Below are positions 1 to 12,414 of a DNA stretch of 64,000 nt, one piece after another. The stretch spans positions 20,808,177 to 20,872,176 of the forward strand of contig CM070596.1 in the NCBI GenBank assembly GCA_036346395.1, read 5' to 3'. A model generated the notes under the pieces. The model saw only the letters and a list, made by a program, of their open reading frames with translations. It had not been told where the DNA came from and searched no databases. Numbering within the stretch: the first letter of the stretch is position 1; each line of letters begins with the position of its first letter. The translations under genes were made by a program, and so were the position numbers. The stretch is from Hsuehochloa calcarea. Taxonomy: Eukaryota; Streptophyta; Magnoliopsida; Poales; Poaceae.

Positions 1-591
1 GTGATAAATTTGCTTCTCTTCAAAGAGACCAAGTTCTTGATCAAATGAGTCTTTCTTAAAACTGGTAACTCTCTAAACTGTTCAATATTTGCTTCTTGGT
101 TTCACTTAGATTATTTGACATGGCTTGTATCATCCTTGGATACCTTTAGCTAGACTATAATCTTGGTTGCTTTGTCATGCTAAGAAATTGGACAAATTCT
201 CAGATTATGCCTTTCTTGATTTAGCTACTCTATACATCGATTGTCATGATCTTGAAAGCATTCTTATGTGTTATGGCTTGGTGTAATACTCTAATGGTCA
301 TTTTGGATAATCTTCATGGCTCCAAATGCTTAAATTGAATAACATATAGTGATTTTCTCTCTTTAATGCATCTTGATGTGTTTATTGCCAAAAGGGGGAG
401 AAGTTTGAAAAAAAAGTCTTCTGGAGCTTTACAGAAAAATTTGATCTTTCATTTCTAGCTCCAGTATTTCTCTTTTGTCAAACATGGTCTTGAGCTTCCT
501 TGATTCCTAGTTTAGACCGTGTTTGATCATCATCACAAACTCAACTTTATGCTTTTTCGGTGTTTGTCAATATACTCATCAAGGGGAAGAT
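1..591 (+). mobile_element. 3' non-coding tail of a copia-type retrotransposon (element N)
   Basis: This AT-rich stretch has no convincing reading frame. It holds a purine tract (AAAAGGGGGAGAAG) near 392-405 and a second one (AAGGGGAAGA) ending at 590, immediately before the LTR start. The second tract fits the polypurine tract that primes plus-strand DNA synthesis. A long non-coding region between pol and the 3' LTR is common in large SIRE/Maximus-like copia elements. The coding part must lie left of the window. The assignment to copia rests on the layout of the LTR that follows, so it is inference. Confidence 0.5.
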
Positions 592-779
592 TGAGAGACC
601 ATGTGAGAGGTGTTCCCAAGTGAGTGATGAGCATTTGACACTTTTGTTGACTAGTTTGTGATTTGGTTCACAAGATTGAGAGACCATGTGAGAGGTGTTC
701 CCAAGTGAATGATGAGTATTTGACACTTTTGTTGACTAGTTTGTGATTTGGTTCACTGCTGTTGTGCAGCTGCCATTTT

Positions 780-1090
780 GTTTCTGTACTATGCGGAACT
801 TCCGCCCTGGGAATGCGGAAGTACCGATCATCGGAACTTCTGCATTGGGAAAATGGAACTTCCGATTGACCTGAGCAGTGAGTTGTGATTTGGTACTGTG
901 CGGAACTTCCGCCCTGAGAATGCGGAAGTACTGATCATCGGAACTTCCGCATTGGGAAAGCGGAACTTCCGATTGACCTGAGCAGTGAGTTGTGATTTGG
1001 GTTTGTGCGGAGCTTCCGCCTTGGGAATGCGGAAGTACCGATCTTCGGAACTTCCGCCTTGGAGAAACCGGAACTTCCGTTTATGCGCAG
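780..1090 (+). repeat. Cluster of CGGAACTTCCGC palindromic words
   Basis: Three tandem units of about 108 bp (starting near 792, 900 and 1008) each contain two or three near-palindromes of the form CGGAACTTCCG, with neighbouring CGGAAGTACCG variants. They lie upstream of the LTR TATA box at 1476, so in U3. A second smaller group at 2225-2310 lies downstream of the TATA box. Confidence 0.8.
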
Positions 1091-1475
1091 AACTGAGTAG
1101 TGAGAGCATAGTTTTTGATTTTGAGTCGTGTGATTCATGAATGGTTTTGAGACTAATGCAAATGTTGATTCTTGTATCTAGAGCAATGCTATGTGATGTG
1201 TTTCTTGTCTGTGCTGGTTGCAGGACGTCGAGACGGAGTCGTGGCGAGACACGTGGAGACCGGACTAGACGCAGGTGGCGTCGAGTCGAGCGGTCAAGGT
1301 ATGTCAAAGACGGCGTGCACTCGAGGTGGTTGCGAGTCGTGGACAACAAGGAATGCGGGACCTTCCAGAAGGTGCACGAGGGGCGAAAGGGTAATTGCGC
1401 AAGGTGGCACAAGTGGAAGCGGGATCCGTTAGGGTTTAGCCGGCGTAACGGGTTGGAGACCCGTTAGCCAAGGAC

Positions 1476-1483
1476 TATAAATA
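1476..1483 (+). promoter_or_regulatory. TATA box of the element N LTR
   Basis: TATAAATA follows GC-rich upstream sequence and precedes a G/A- and T-rich leader (GAGAGAGAGGATTAGGG). This is the expected U3/R layout of a retrotransposon LTR promoter reading to the right. Confidence 0.6.
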
Positions 1484-2455
1484 GAGGTGAAGTCCTGGTT
1501 GTTTTAATACTTTTTGAGAGAGAGGATTAGGGTTAGCCTTTTCTAAAGAGCCTTTGGAGAGGTTGTTTTGCTTTGTGGCTTTTGGTTGTTGAGATGGAGA
1601 GGGAGAGGATGGATTGAGTTCTTTGTAATCATTCCTCTCTGTGTGTCTCTGTAATCAATTGATGCAAGGAATGAAAAATCTCTTGTTTACATTCTTGTTC
1701 ATCCCTCTGTTCTTTTCTTTCGTTAAGGCTTGATTTTTGATATTTTGGTTTTTGGTTTGATTCTGGTTGGGAAGTGCCAAAATGGGTTGCTCTCTGTTGG
1801 GATGATACCACAAGATCTTTTGATCAACTTTTTCCAAGAGCAAATCAACTGTAATCTCAGTTCTTGATTTTTGGCCTCCTCTGTTCGTCCTTCCCGTGCC
1901 TAGGTTTTGTATGAAAAACGTGTTTCCCTTCTTGAGATGGCATGAAACTTGACATGTTGAATCTATAGGCTATTAAGTAGCTACCCTCAAAGTTTCATCA
2001 CTCAAGAATCCAAGAAACATGCGGATTTCAGTTTTTGGTCTTTCTTGTCAAATATTCAAGAAATCCGATTTCACTTCGATTAATGGATCTTTGTCTGCGA
2101 TTCCTTCTCAATGAGGTCAAGATGTTGTTTAGGATGATGTCCTGTGAGACTTGACCCGAGAAGAGCTGCAATCTTTGAGTATTTCAGATTTTTGGAAATT
2201 TTCAAGATGCGTCTTTGTTCTTACATGCGGGAAAATCGGAACTTCCGCTATTTACACGCCGGAACTACCGCGTGCGGAACTTCCGCACTGGAAGACCGGA
2301 ACTTCCAATTTTCTACAGAACAGCCCAGATCTCTTTTCTTTTTCTGTTTTTGATTCATTTCTTTTCTCTTGAGTATCTGAGGGTATTGTTTATCAAGTTG
2401 AATACTTAAGAGGGGAAGATCTTTTTTTAAGGCACCATTCACCCCCTTCATTCTT

Positions 2456-4653
2456 TGTAATACCGGATTGGGTCGGGTAATTAAGCGGTGGGAGGAAAAT
2501 ACAAACAAGAACTGAAATTCCCTGAATCGGCGGGGGGTTTTCAGCGATCTTCCGACAACCTGGGCCTGGGCCGCAGCCCAGGAGGGGCCCATGAGAGGGG
2601 CCAGCCAAGGCGGGGTTTTTTTTTCCTCATCCCCAAACCCTAGCCTATCCTCTCTCTCTCCCCACTCCCCTCCCCAAGCCGCCACCCCCTCCTCCCCCTC
2701 TCCAACCGGCCGCCACCATCCTCCCTGTCGTGCGCCAGATTTGTTCATCGGATTTGGGTACGTTCCATACGTTTTCTGATCTTCCAACCTCTTAGAAAGT
2801 TGTAGCCCTTAATCTTAGCTTTCTTTAGGCACTGAGATCATCTGATTTGGAGTTACGGTTTAGGAGATATAGTAGTTTTACCGTGACTGTCCAGGACAGA
2901 TGACGTGTTTTGGCAGATTTTCTTGTCGGGCCATTATGAATTACTTAGATGCCGAATCTCGGGATTTCGTCTCCTAGAGTTATGTTCCTGGTTTCCTTAG
3001 CTTTCTTTTGGGACCGAGATCATGAGATTCCACCCTGTGGTTTAGGAGATATGAATTTTTAACCGCACACTACTCTGTCTGTCAGAGATTTTGGAGACTG
3101 TCGGTTGCTCCTCGGTTTTGATCTAGTTATAATCAGATTCAGAACTCCCACCTAAAATAGGTTATTGTAGCCCTTTAAATTATATTTCCAAGTTGATAAA
3201 GATCACCTCCATTGGATCAGTATAATAAAAGTTACATCATTTTCTTTACCACTGTTCTGAAATCTGGGTAGATATCTGTTAGTGTTTTCAACTGTTGTTT
3301 AGGCTACTGTTTTGGCCGAATCAAAGGATTCCACCAACTAGAGTTTTGTAGCCTGGTGCGTTAAGATTATTTGAGCACTGGTTTCAATTAATTATGAGTT
3401 ACGGATATTTAATTACAATTTTTCTCGTACCGCTGATCAGAAGGGCTGAAATCTGGCTGAATAGTTTATTTTCAATTCGGGTCTGTGCGGTATATTGGGT
3501 AGTCAGGAGATATTGTAGAACACCGGTTGTAATGTATTTCCACGTTGTTCTTATTTCGGGAACACTTGTGTAGGCGGTGAGGCATCGCGTGTGGGGACAC
3601 CTTCATTGCTTGCTAGCGCGTCGCAACGCGAAAGGCAAGTACATTGAATCTTTTACATTGATGAATGATGTGTTTGTGTTCATGCTAATGTTTCTATGAT
3701 TCATGTTTTCAATCAACGAAGTTACTCAACATTCATATTCCAGTACAGACAAGTACTGCATATTAACTTGTGGTGTTTTCAATTGAATGCATGACAATGT
3801 GATGTATACGTGTATGTTCTTGCACTTGTTCATGATGTTGATATGTTTCAAATTGATAATTGAGAAAAGATGATGACATTCATATTACTTACTTCATTCC
3901 ATTCATGCATGCTTTAATTTCCGTCCACGGGAGTGGAATTTTGAAAGACCCATTAATTCCAGTATGGGCATTTGAAAGACCCATCAATTCCAGTATGGGC
4001 ATTTGAAAACCCATCAATTCCAGAATGGGTACGTGTGATCCACCATTCCAATGTGGGCCACGTTGGACACCCGTATGAAACGTTCTTCATACGGTAACTT
4101 TAAGTGAACACCGACGGGTGTTACACTCGCTATCTGCAGATAAGTGTGATTAGTCCATTCCTTCAGTGCATTCTTTCATTCCATCCATTCATGTATTCAT
4201 TCCATTCAATCATGTATGAGATGCAAGATTTGTTCATAATTCAATTGAATTGATTTGTCCACTATTTGATTGATTATTCTAGTATGGTACTTACTGAGTT
4301 TCGACTCACTCTTGCTTTCAATGTTATTTAGGTGATCCACCATGATGTTGATGATTTTGGGAAGGGAGTAGACCAACACGTTGCACTCAGAACATTACTT
4401 GATAATTTCATTAATGGTTTCAACTTTGATATTCCTTGATGAGAGATGGACTATATTAAGTAATGTTTAAACTTCATGTCATGTCATTCCATGATTAGTT
4501 TCTTGATTATTCGCCACTGATGTATTGGCTGCTTTCACCTCGTTATCCTGTTATTGATATTTGGATAGATGCATATTGAATCTTATTCCGTAAATTGTTC
4601 ATATGTTGTTTCCTTAGGTGGCATCTTGGCTTCCGAATAGCCAGGGTGTTACA
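2456..4653 (+). mobile_element. Gypsy-type solo LTR A
   Basis: It starts TGTAATACCGG and ends GCCAGGGTGTTACA, the TG..CA ends of an LTR. It is related along its length to solo LTR B at 37409-39425. Shared landmarks are the opening CGGGTAATTA, a C/T-rich leader with CTAGCCTATCC, the GTCCACGGGAGTGGAA motif near 3925, and the TGAGT-TTCG-ACTCA hairpin at 4295-4308. No primer binding site follows the right end, so it is a solo LTR or an LTR fragment. The five bases on its two sides (TTCTT and GTTGC) do not match, unlike B. Confidence 0.75.
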
Positions 4654-4675
4654 GTTGCCATTTCGGTCCTTCACA

Positions 4676-5569
4676 CAGGCACACACATTCAATTAAAAAA
4701 AAGAAAGTACCTGATGTTATAATTCCAACTACACTCATTCACAATTACAAGCATTAATCAAGGATTGTGGTTACTTCGATTCATAACTACAAGCATCAGG
4801 CACTGTTGGATGTCAGGAGTAGAGCCTTGGGGTGGTGGTGACTAAGCGACCTGGCCAGCGGCATCGTGTAGGGGATAGCAGATGGCGACCCGGGGCGGCG
4901 CATCCTGGGGGTGAGCAGATGGCGACCCAGGGTGGCGTGTCCTGGGGACAAGCAGATGGCGCCGTCGTAGGACTAGGGACGGGAGGTCTCCGAGTGGGGG
5001 AGAGGGACTGGGGAATGAGGTAGACAATCGAGGAGGATGGAGTCCACGACATGCTACGGCTGGCCGCTGGCGAGAGATATGCAAGGAGGACAGAGCACAG
5101 GTGGGGATGTCGAGTAGATTTGGGAGGAGGGAGTTGAGGGGTGCTCAGGTAGAGTTTGGTGTGTGGGGTGTGACACCGAGTGGAGAGACTGGGGCTGAGT
5201 CTAGAGTAGAGGGGTAAGGCTGAGAACCTATGTCCATGCCCGATTATCTATCAGGTGGAGTTTTCTTTCCACGAATATGCTCGTGGGCACAAAATGAGGA
5301 ACATACCTACCTCTAGTAGGGTTTTTGCCCGTATATAATCGGGATATCAGGCAAGATTTCCATCCATACTCAGGCTCCATGCAAGAAGGACGTCCTTGTT
5401 TCATTCAGACACGATCGATCATGGTCAATGCATACGCCTGTTTGCCGAGCAATTTTGCTGACCCTATTGACTCCAAGTCAAGCTCGCCATCGGCTTTTGT
5501 CTGTTTTTTTTATTTTGAGGTCTTTGTATTAAGCAAGAAAAATAACCAGAATAACAACCCGTTCAAGAA
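4676..5569. other. Intergenic repeat debris with a 37 bp minisatellite
   Basis: No coding region is supported. A GC-rich patch (4832-5223) contains a 37 bp unit beginning AGCAGATGGCGACCC at 4878 and again at 4915, with a third partial unit at 4952. The remainder is unassigned mixed sequence. The short open frames here lie on both strands of the GC-rich patch and are composition artefacts. Confidence 0.5.
4878..4968 (+). repeat. 37 bp tandem minisatellite (2.4 units)
   Basis: Units at 4878-4914 and 4915-4951 share AGCAGATGGCGACCC and TCCTGGGG with a few substitutions. A third copy begins at 4952 and decays after AGCAGATGGCG. Confidence 0.7.
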
Positions 5570-5935
5570 AAGTTGTCAATACCGTACCAGAGGTCATACC
5601 GGTTTAGTCCTTAGAATGGTACATTTCGGTACCGGTCCATACCGGCGTACCATTTCGGATTTAATATAATTATATGAGTATATATATATATATATATTTA
5701 TAAGTATATATTTGTTTAATTATATGCACACCGAATATCATTTGTAGTACTATTCCAAATACATAGTAGTACTATCAAATATAACATATAGTTCAATAAA
5801 TGGTACTATCAATTCCACCGGTATGGCTGGTATTAACAGGTATCAAGCCGGTATCGAGTCGGTATTGATCGGTATCGAGGCCGGTACGGTACGTAGGGCT
5901 ACTTTGTACCGATTTAGAATTTTTGGCTGTACTGG
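5570..5935. mobile_element. Non-autonomous DNA transposon rich in GGTACCGGTA words
   Basis: The left and right portions are full of inverted CCGGTAC/GTACCGG words (for example ACCGGTCCATACCGG near 5630 and GGCCGGTACGGTACG near 5880) around an AT-rich centre with a (TA)n run at 5684-5702. Inverted TACCGTACC and GGTACGGTA lie near the outer ends. This fits a small hAT- or Mutator-like derivative. I could not fix target duplications, so the ends are approximate. Confidence 0.4.
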
Positions 5936-7533
5936 CACCTTTTTGCCTCGTATTTACAGGAATGACTGTGCCTGAATTTTTTTTGTTGCAAAAATAGTGC
6001 CCTGTCGCACGGCCAACGTGCGGTAGGCCCTCACAACCCACCCCGTAGCCTCCTACCGCACGGCCACCGTGCGGTGGCATTGCCACACGGCCGCCGTGCA
6101 GTTGCCCTCCTGCGCCCGCCACATGTCCTGGGATTAGGGTTTAGGCCGAAATAAGGGTTTAAGTTGATTAGGGTTTCCGTGTTGTTTGTAGAAATTTTAA
6201 AAAATAGCAAATGAGTTCAAACAATTATGAAATTTTATATGGAGTCTCTTGATACACGTACAAATATAGCAAAACAAAATATGAATACAAATTTACAAAA
6301 ATATAATCACATAACACGGGATACAATATGGTTCACTCGTCTGAGCCACTACTATCTGCCTGTTGCGGCTTCCTCCACATGCGCTTGGATATTTTGCATC
6401 GAGCATGTCCCTTGGGATACGTGAGCTGATCCAGAGAGTGCGTGTCGGACTGAGGGGGTACGGAGACCGTTAAGTATGTTGAGTAGGCGGAGGTGCACAT
6501 GTAGGCTGAGTCTGGCCCAATAGAGTTTGGTAAGCGTACATGTCGTCCTAATGAGGCATGTCGAGCTGGGGGCCACCTCTGAATAATTCATGAATGATGG
6601 ACTATATAAATTCACTCTCAGGTTGTCCGCCCCCAATGTTTGATGCATGCAACTCCGGTCATGCGGATGAGCTCTGGCCTTGAACGTATGGTGTGCCAGC
6701 CCACCCAGAGGAGTTCTGGCCTTGGGCGTCTGATGTGCGGCCACCACCGGAGGAGCTCACATCTGCGACGCTCCAAACCCCTGCCATGGTCCTGAACTCT
6801 GACGGGGTATACTGCTCCCTTGTAGGAGCTAGGAGGCCCGTATCGTCATCATCAGTCAACGTGAACTGGTCATGATCCCCAGGGTCAACTGAAAGCCACA
6901 AGACAAAACGATGTTAGTATAGATAAACACTCTGGATGTAAACTGAGAATCTCGTACCACCCGGATGTGTAGTGCAGATGACCAAGGGGGAGCGCTAGTC
7001 TATGTACCGAACACAAACAGTAGAAGTGATTCATCCCGACGGACCTGCGGTGGGAGGACGATATAATGTTAGCGAAACGTAAGGCATAACCAAAAAACAT
7101 AATTTAGATTTGTACATAAATTACCTCCTCGCCGATCTAGCTCGCGGATGACCGACGGGGTACGCTACGACGTCGGCCGGACTCGCTAGGTTGTGGTGAC
7201 CGAGCAGGTGAGCACACCTCCCACTTGGTGTCCGATGCACAGGACATCGTCCATTGAATGACCGCAGCTCAAGTTCTTTATTATCTTCTTCAACTCCACA
7301 GAGATGTACTTCAAAGTTTTTAGCATCCCTACCGGTGTTGTGTCTGGCCTGCGGATGGCGGACTCCAATGCGTTTGTGATGCGTTGTGCCCACTCCAACT
7401 ATAGTGATATATCTAACAGGTTCATTAACGAAGAGTACAAATATCATTAATGAAACGGCCAGAGGTTGTAAGTGTCTTACGGCGTCGTCACGCCGCGAAG
7501 CGCTGTGACGATCGAACGAATGGCGGAGGCTAT
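5936..7533 (-). mobile_element. Degenerate DNA-transposon region, possibly Mutator-like
   Basis: Near 6000-6125 there are repeated inverted words of the type CGCACGGCCAACGTGCGG, a pattern of transposon subterminal regions. To the right, the minus strand holds broken open frames. One at 6659-6901 is Ser/Gly/Gln-rich with a repeated SSGGGRTSDAQGQ-like segment. Another at 7186-7398 contains the phrase VGMLKTLKYISVELKKI. I do not recognise a domain with confidence. A decayed transposase tail is the likeliest reading. It ends abruptly at the gypsy LTR start at 7534. Confidence 0.3.
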
Positions 7534-10500
7534 TGTCACAGCCCAAAAATTTATTAATGGGTTTTAGATGCAGCTCATGAACATTTCATATCATTGTTGG
7601 AGCATCATCATAAATTATTGAAATTTAAAACTTTCTAATTAAAGAATAAACATTAGGGTTAAAATTCAATCCTAAAACAAATGCGAATAAATATTCATAA
7701 TGATCTCCAAAAAATAATTTATTCAAATACTAGAATAATTATCATGAATAAATATGAATTTTGTTAAAATTTTGGAATTTAATTTGACCTTGGGAAAAAA
7801 ATGCAAACTCACTCCTTAAATAGCTTCTGTAATAAATTTTAAATAAGTGATTAAATCATGAACAATATTTTTGGAAAAATTTATATGGGTTCTACCTTGT
7901 CCCAGGAACCCCTCTTAAAAATTTTGCATTTTTATAAATTTATTTGATAGGTTTAAACCTCAATCAAAGTTGAAAGTTTGTATTTTGATTTTAGTCAAAC
8001 GTTCGACCGGACCGAACCTGATGTCACTATAGCGACCGAGCCTCCCCGTCTTGATTGCACCATGCCAGCTCACTACATCGGATTGCGTCGCGCGCACAAC
8101 GCCCAACCGCACCGCCTCCGCTGCGTCACTGATGGCCCGGGCCCACCCATCAGCACCGCCTTCTATCTCCTGCCGCTTCGGCTGCGTGCGCTATCGCTCT
8201 GCATGCTCTCCACCGATCCCTCGATCGCCACCTCATGTCCTCATGTCTGTCTGTGAAGCATCGTCGTGGCTCCTTAAAGCTCTGGCACCAAGCCATTTCC
8301 TTCCTTTTGCCCTCTCTCGCCTTCTTCGCTCGACTCCTTGTCTCGGTCGTGGAAGTCGACAAGATAAGCGCCGCTGCGTTGTTACCGCCCTCGAGCCTGC
8401 AAGCCCACCAGCGGGTTCAAATTTTGAAGCCGCACCCATTTTTGCCGGTCCATCCCCTGTTCGTCCACTGAGTCGATGAGTAAGACTTCGTCGTCCCCGC
8501 CTCCGGCCACCACGGTCTCAAAGCTCTCGAGTGCTCTGGTGAGCCATTTTCTGTGCCATCTTGTCCTATGTGGTCGCAACGCTCTACTGAGTCCTTGGGC
8601 TAAGTTAATTTGAATTTGGTGTTGCACCGAGATCGTGCCGACCATTCTTCTCCGACAACAGTGTGACGCCGTTGTCACATTTTTGACCGCCGCCGACCTC
8701 CATCGCCGACGATGTCTGGTGCGCTGCGTTCCTGAAGCTGAGGCGACGCTGATACGCACCTTCCCGAAGCTTCTCGACCACCGTAGCGCCATTCCTTCAG
8801 GCGCTGCTTCTTCGTCTCCACCTCCGACCACTGGGAGATTGCCGCTGTCAACGTCCGGACCTTGCGTCACCGTCATCGAGTTCGTGGGGCTGCCTCGCAT
8901 CTTTTGGCGTTGATTGCAGGCTCAGAGATCGCCTGTCGCGCCGAATCACCATTCATGACCACGTCGCCGCTCACGAGCCCTCCGGTGAACCGCTGGTGAA
9001 TTTATGTAATCAATTATCATTAGCGTTAATCAAGGTGCTTAAGGACTGTATGACAGGTAGGTCCCACCGTTAATTAACGTGATTAGGTTTTTAATTAAAA
9101 CTCTGAGTCTATTACATGTGGGCCTTCTCTCGGTTAGTTAAGTAATTACGCAAAATGTGAAATACGTTTCCTAAGTTTGGAAAGCGTAATTTCTAGAGTA
9201 GTTTTACTGAAGTACGCTTTGGAAAAAACGAAGACGTCTTCTTGGAATGCGCATTCGACGTCGCCTCAACTGGGGCTAGGTTAAAGCTGACCCAGTCAAC
9301 GCCCTCGCCTCGGGTCCCACCAGACAGTGACTGTGGCTAGCTGAGGGTCGGTATCAAAAGTATTTAGTGTTTTTAGAATTTTCGAATTATACTTCTTTTA
9401 CACTAAAAATTCAATTAACTTAGAAAATGCATAACTAATTCAAATTGGCTCCAAATCGAATGAAACTAATTTTGTTGGTTTTCATTTTTATTGTACTTTT
9501 AAATACAATAAATTTTATGTATGTTTCTGTTACATAAAATATTGAATTGAATTAATGTCTAAGAGGAATTATTTTTACACTATAAACTGATTTAAACTTT
9601 AAAAATTAATAAGTAATTAATTTTAACTCCAAATTGAGTAAACTCAATTTTGTCAGTTTAAAATTTTGTTGTATTTAAATTGGAATAATTTTTGAACATG
9701 TTATTGCTACATAAAAATATGATATTTAAAATACTTGAACACTGATAACTTTAACCTTGAAAAATCTATAGAAAATCGAATTGAACTCCAATTGAATTAA
9801 AAAAAATCATCTAAATTCATAATCAATCATCATCTATCTACTATAATATTTTCATGCATTTTTTAGTATTTTTTATTTTCTCGTTGTTTATTCGATAACG
9901 TGTTTTCTTTAGAATCCGAGTCGACCGAAGCGGGCGAATAGTCATACGAGAGTAAACAGTTAGCATTTCAGCAAGGTGCAAGCATCACTTTTTACTTCTA
10001 TTTTTGCATACATGTTGATCCCAATATTTTCTACTTTAGTGTTTTGAAATGCAAATATTACTTACATGCATGCTATTTTCAAGTATGATTACTTTGTGAA
10101 GTTTAGTTTGTTATATCCCAACTGTTGTAGGCTAACCTTGAATTCTCCTTCACAGATATGCCTAAGTTAGTTGTGTGTGATGTTACTTACCGTTGGTATT
10201 TATACTTAGCCATGCAAGTCAATAGTCATGTAGTTCAGTTGACAGGGTTATCTCGTCAATCTTGGGAGACACTGAATAATTATATTTATGTTTTCAATTC
10301 AGATCTTTGAATCTGATTGTGGAGTCTAAATTTTGTTCATTAAAAATAGATTTAGATCTGGACAAATGGCTAGTAGTAAGGGTGCCTGCGTGCACGAGAA
10401 TTGGGTATTGTGAAAAGATTTGTCCGAATCATTAAGGACTGAATTTTGGGCTTTCATTCTAAGTATCACTCATACTTCCATACGCGGTGTATGCGCGCCG

Positions 10501-11782
10501 CTTGGTTGAGTAAGGGGAAAGTCTTATTGATTTGAAACACAGGTGGTGTGAGGACATGGGACCGTGAAATCTCATGTTCCTTAGGAACCCAATGTAAGAA
10601 TATAATGTGTAAGTGAGAGCTATTTTTATTTTGATGTTGGGCGGTCGACCCACATGCTAACTCTTTACATTGGCCCCTCCGACATAACTTGCATGCCCTG
10701 TTATTTAGTGGGCGGTATAGCTAGCACTAAGCGGGATTTTATCATGTAAGGGTGGTTCACTTCAATATGGTCTTCTTGCTGAAAAATACCGAGTCTTGAT
10801 TTCCTCGGCCGACACACCAAAGGAAGTGTGTTATCATCCGGAGGTTTACGGGCTGATCAAGTCGTGTGGGTAAAGATGTACTCCCCTGCAGGGTTATAAT
10901 CTATTCGAATAGCCGTGTTCACAGTTATGGACATCACTTGGGACTTGATTGACATCATTGTTAGACTCTAAATTAAAACTTGACATGGGATAACTTGGTA
11001 TCGACATGACAGGTGTGTCATGAATTTAGTTTTTCAAAGTGGAGCTGCCGCTTTGATATTGTTTGAAATATGTCTACCTTTAAGTTATTAAATTTTCTTT
11101 TGTTAAACAGTCTATTGTTAAAACTACTTTATTAAACTAGAAGGTGTAGATTGAGTAATGTTGCATTTCTGCAAAAACTAGAGCCACTATAACCTCTTTT
11201 GATCACCCCTAGCTTGTATAAATTTTTATTTGTGTAAGTTTTGCAAGTACAACTTTGTACTTTAACGGATTGTCCATTTGTTCAGGTGAGGTAGATTATA
11301 ACACAGATCAGTTCGTTAGCGCCAACTTCGGCGACGCTAACAAATAACGCTATTTCTGGCCTCCACTCTGTTGCCTTTGGGAAGGGCACACCCTGTTGGA
11401 GTTTTTGTTCTTAATGCTTTATTTTCCGTTGCGTACTTATGTTATTGTTTAAATTTGACCGGTCTGCCTCTGTTGTAAATTATGGCCATAAGCCCTTATC
11501 TTGTACAACATGTGTAATATATCTGCATGCTTTGTGTATGACTACGAATCTACGATCAATGTTGATTGAGATATGTGTGTGTTAGCCTTGATCCTTGGGA
11601 GCTAACACGAGACACATATTCGAAGATTTGAAATGTTTCTTGACTCATGTGAGTATGGTCTCGAACTGTCCAGTTCGACGTATCTCCATGGGTTAAGTTG
11701 GATTTTAGAACTTGGAGACCTAGAGTTATTTACATATGATCTGGAGGACTATGATCCTATATAAATAATTCAGAATCCCACA
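7534..11782 (+). mobile_element. Gypsy-type 5' LTR (element G)
   Basis: A 4.25 kb LTR runs from TGTCACAGCCC to GAATCCCACA and is followed at once by a primer binding site, so it is a 5' LTR in forward orientation. It contains a C-rich leader-like zone (8040-8950), a block at 10866-10943 shared with two other LTRs in the window, and a hairpin (AAGTAC-GTACTT) at 11245-11262. The very long LTR and leader-like GC island fit the grass chromovirus (Tekay/del) type, by inference. Open frames on both strands between 8051 and 8913 reflect the GC island, not genes. Confidence 0.75.
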
Positions 11783-12000
11783 GCGTTGGTATCAGAGCCA
11801 TACTGACTGTAGGTTAGAAATAGCATGTCGTTAATTTTTGTGAGTCTGCATTCAAAACACATTTTCAACTAACAAAATATTTTCTAAAAAGCTAAGACAA
11901 ATGAATCTTTTATTTCTCGTCCATCTTAGAATCAATTTTTATCCAACTTTCGGTTAGATCTACCAAATAATTTTCCCACTTATCTTGTCTTTCTTGTATG
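11783..12000 (+). mobile_element. Truncated internal start of element G
   Basis: About 200 bases of untranslated leader follow the primer binding site, and then the sequence changes to the GC-rich 5' region of UEV1. No gag frame and no 3' LTR follow, so the element is truncated here. The junction near 12000 is approximate. Confidence 0.5.
11787..11799 (+). other. Primer binding site, initiator Met tRNA type (element G)
   Basis: TGGTATCAGAGCC lies four bases after the LTR end. It is complementary to the 3' end of plant initiator methionine tRNA, the standard minus-strand primer of plant LTR retrotransposons. Confidence 0.85.
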
Positions 12001-12414
12001 CAGATGAGCAGTTGGTTTTTAACGAAGAAGACTCGGGTCGAAGACGTAGCCGTTTTTTGAGTCAGAGGCCAAGCCACGGGCTGTGCCGCCCATTTGGCTA
12101 TTCACCGGTGCAGCGACTACCCTAGGAAAATAAGCAGAAGAAAGAACGCTCGATCGCTCACAGAAAAAAAAATCCAATCAAGCGTTTATGCGGTCGATTT
12201 ACGATCGGACGGCTCCCCGTCGGTCGTAACAAACTCTTCCAGCCCCAAAAGAGGAAATAACCTTCTCGCTCGCTCTCTCTCACCTTGGCGTGCAGGCAGC
12301 CGCAATTTTCTCCTTTCCTCCCCTTTCGCGAAGGCGAAACCCCAGACCCAACCCCCCCCCCCCCTCTCCCTCCCTCTCTGTCTCCTCCACCCCACCGACC
12401 GATCGAGTTCGACG
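12001..12414 (+). promoter_or_regulatory. UEV1 proximal promoter and 5' UTR
   Basis: This GC- and pyrimidine-rich stretch lies directly before the UEV1 start codon. It includes CTCGCTCGCTCTCTCTC near 12266 and a long C/T tract (a poly-C run near 12349-12364, then CTCCCTCC) typical of grass 5' UTRs. I see no clear TATA box, as is common for housekeeping genes. The transcription start cannot be set by eye. Confidence 0.5.

Larger units (their letters stand above)
592..4675 (+). mobile_element. copia-type 3' LTR (element N), interrupted by solo LTR A
   Basis: The LTR begins TGAGAGACC directly after a polypurine tract. It appears to end near 4675 (..TTCGGTCCTTCACA) once the insertion at 2456-4653 is removed. 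It has a core promoter (TATAAATA at 1476-1483), an 85 bp direct duplication at its start (591-675 and 676-760), and clusters of the word CGGAACTTCCGC at 780-1090 and 2225-2310. The text just before the insertion (CACCCCCTTCATT) resembles the usual 3' part of grass copia LTRs. Net length without the insertion is about 1.9 kb. The exact 3' end is uncertain. Confidence 0.5.

Noticed and set aside
780..1090. CRISPR-like regular repeats
   Set aside because: The 108 bp tandem units with internal palindromes sit in a plant LTR. Spacers are not unique, and there is no prokaryotic context.
2248..2787. 179-codon minus-strand open frame
   Set aside because: It crosses the boundary between copia LTR N and gypsy solo LTR A, so it cannot be an ancestral gene.
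8382..8900. 172-codon minus-strand open frame
   Set aside because: It lies in the GC-rich leader of LTR G with competing frames on the other strand and no recognisable motif.
11787..11799. Possible tRNA-Met gene
   Set aside because: Only the 12-13 bases complementary to the tRNA 3' end occur, next to LTRs. No cloverleaf can be formed, so these are primer sites.
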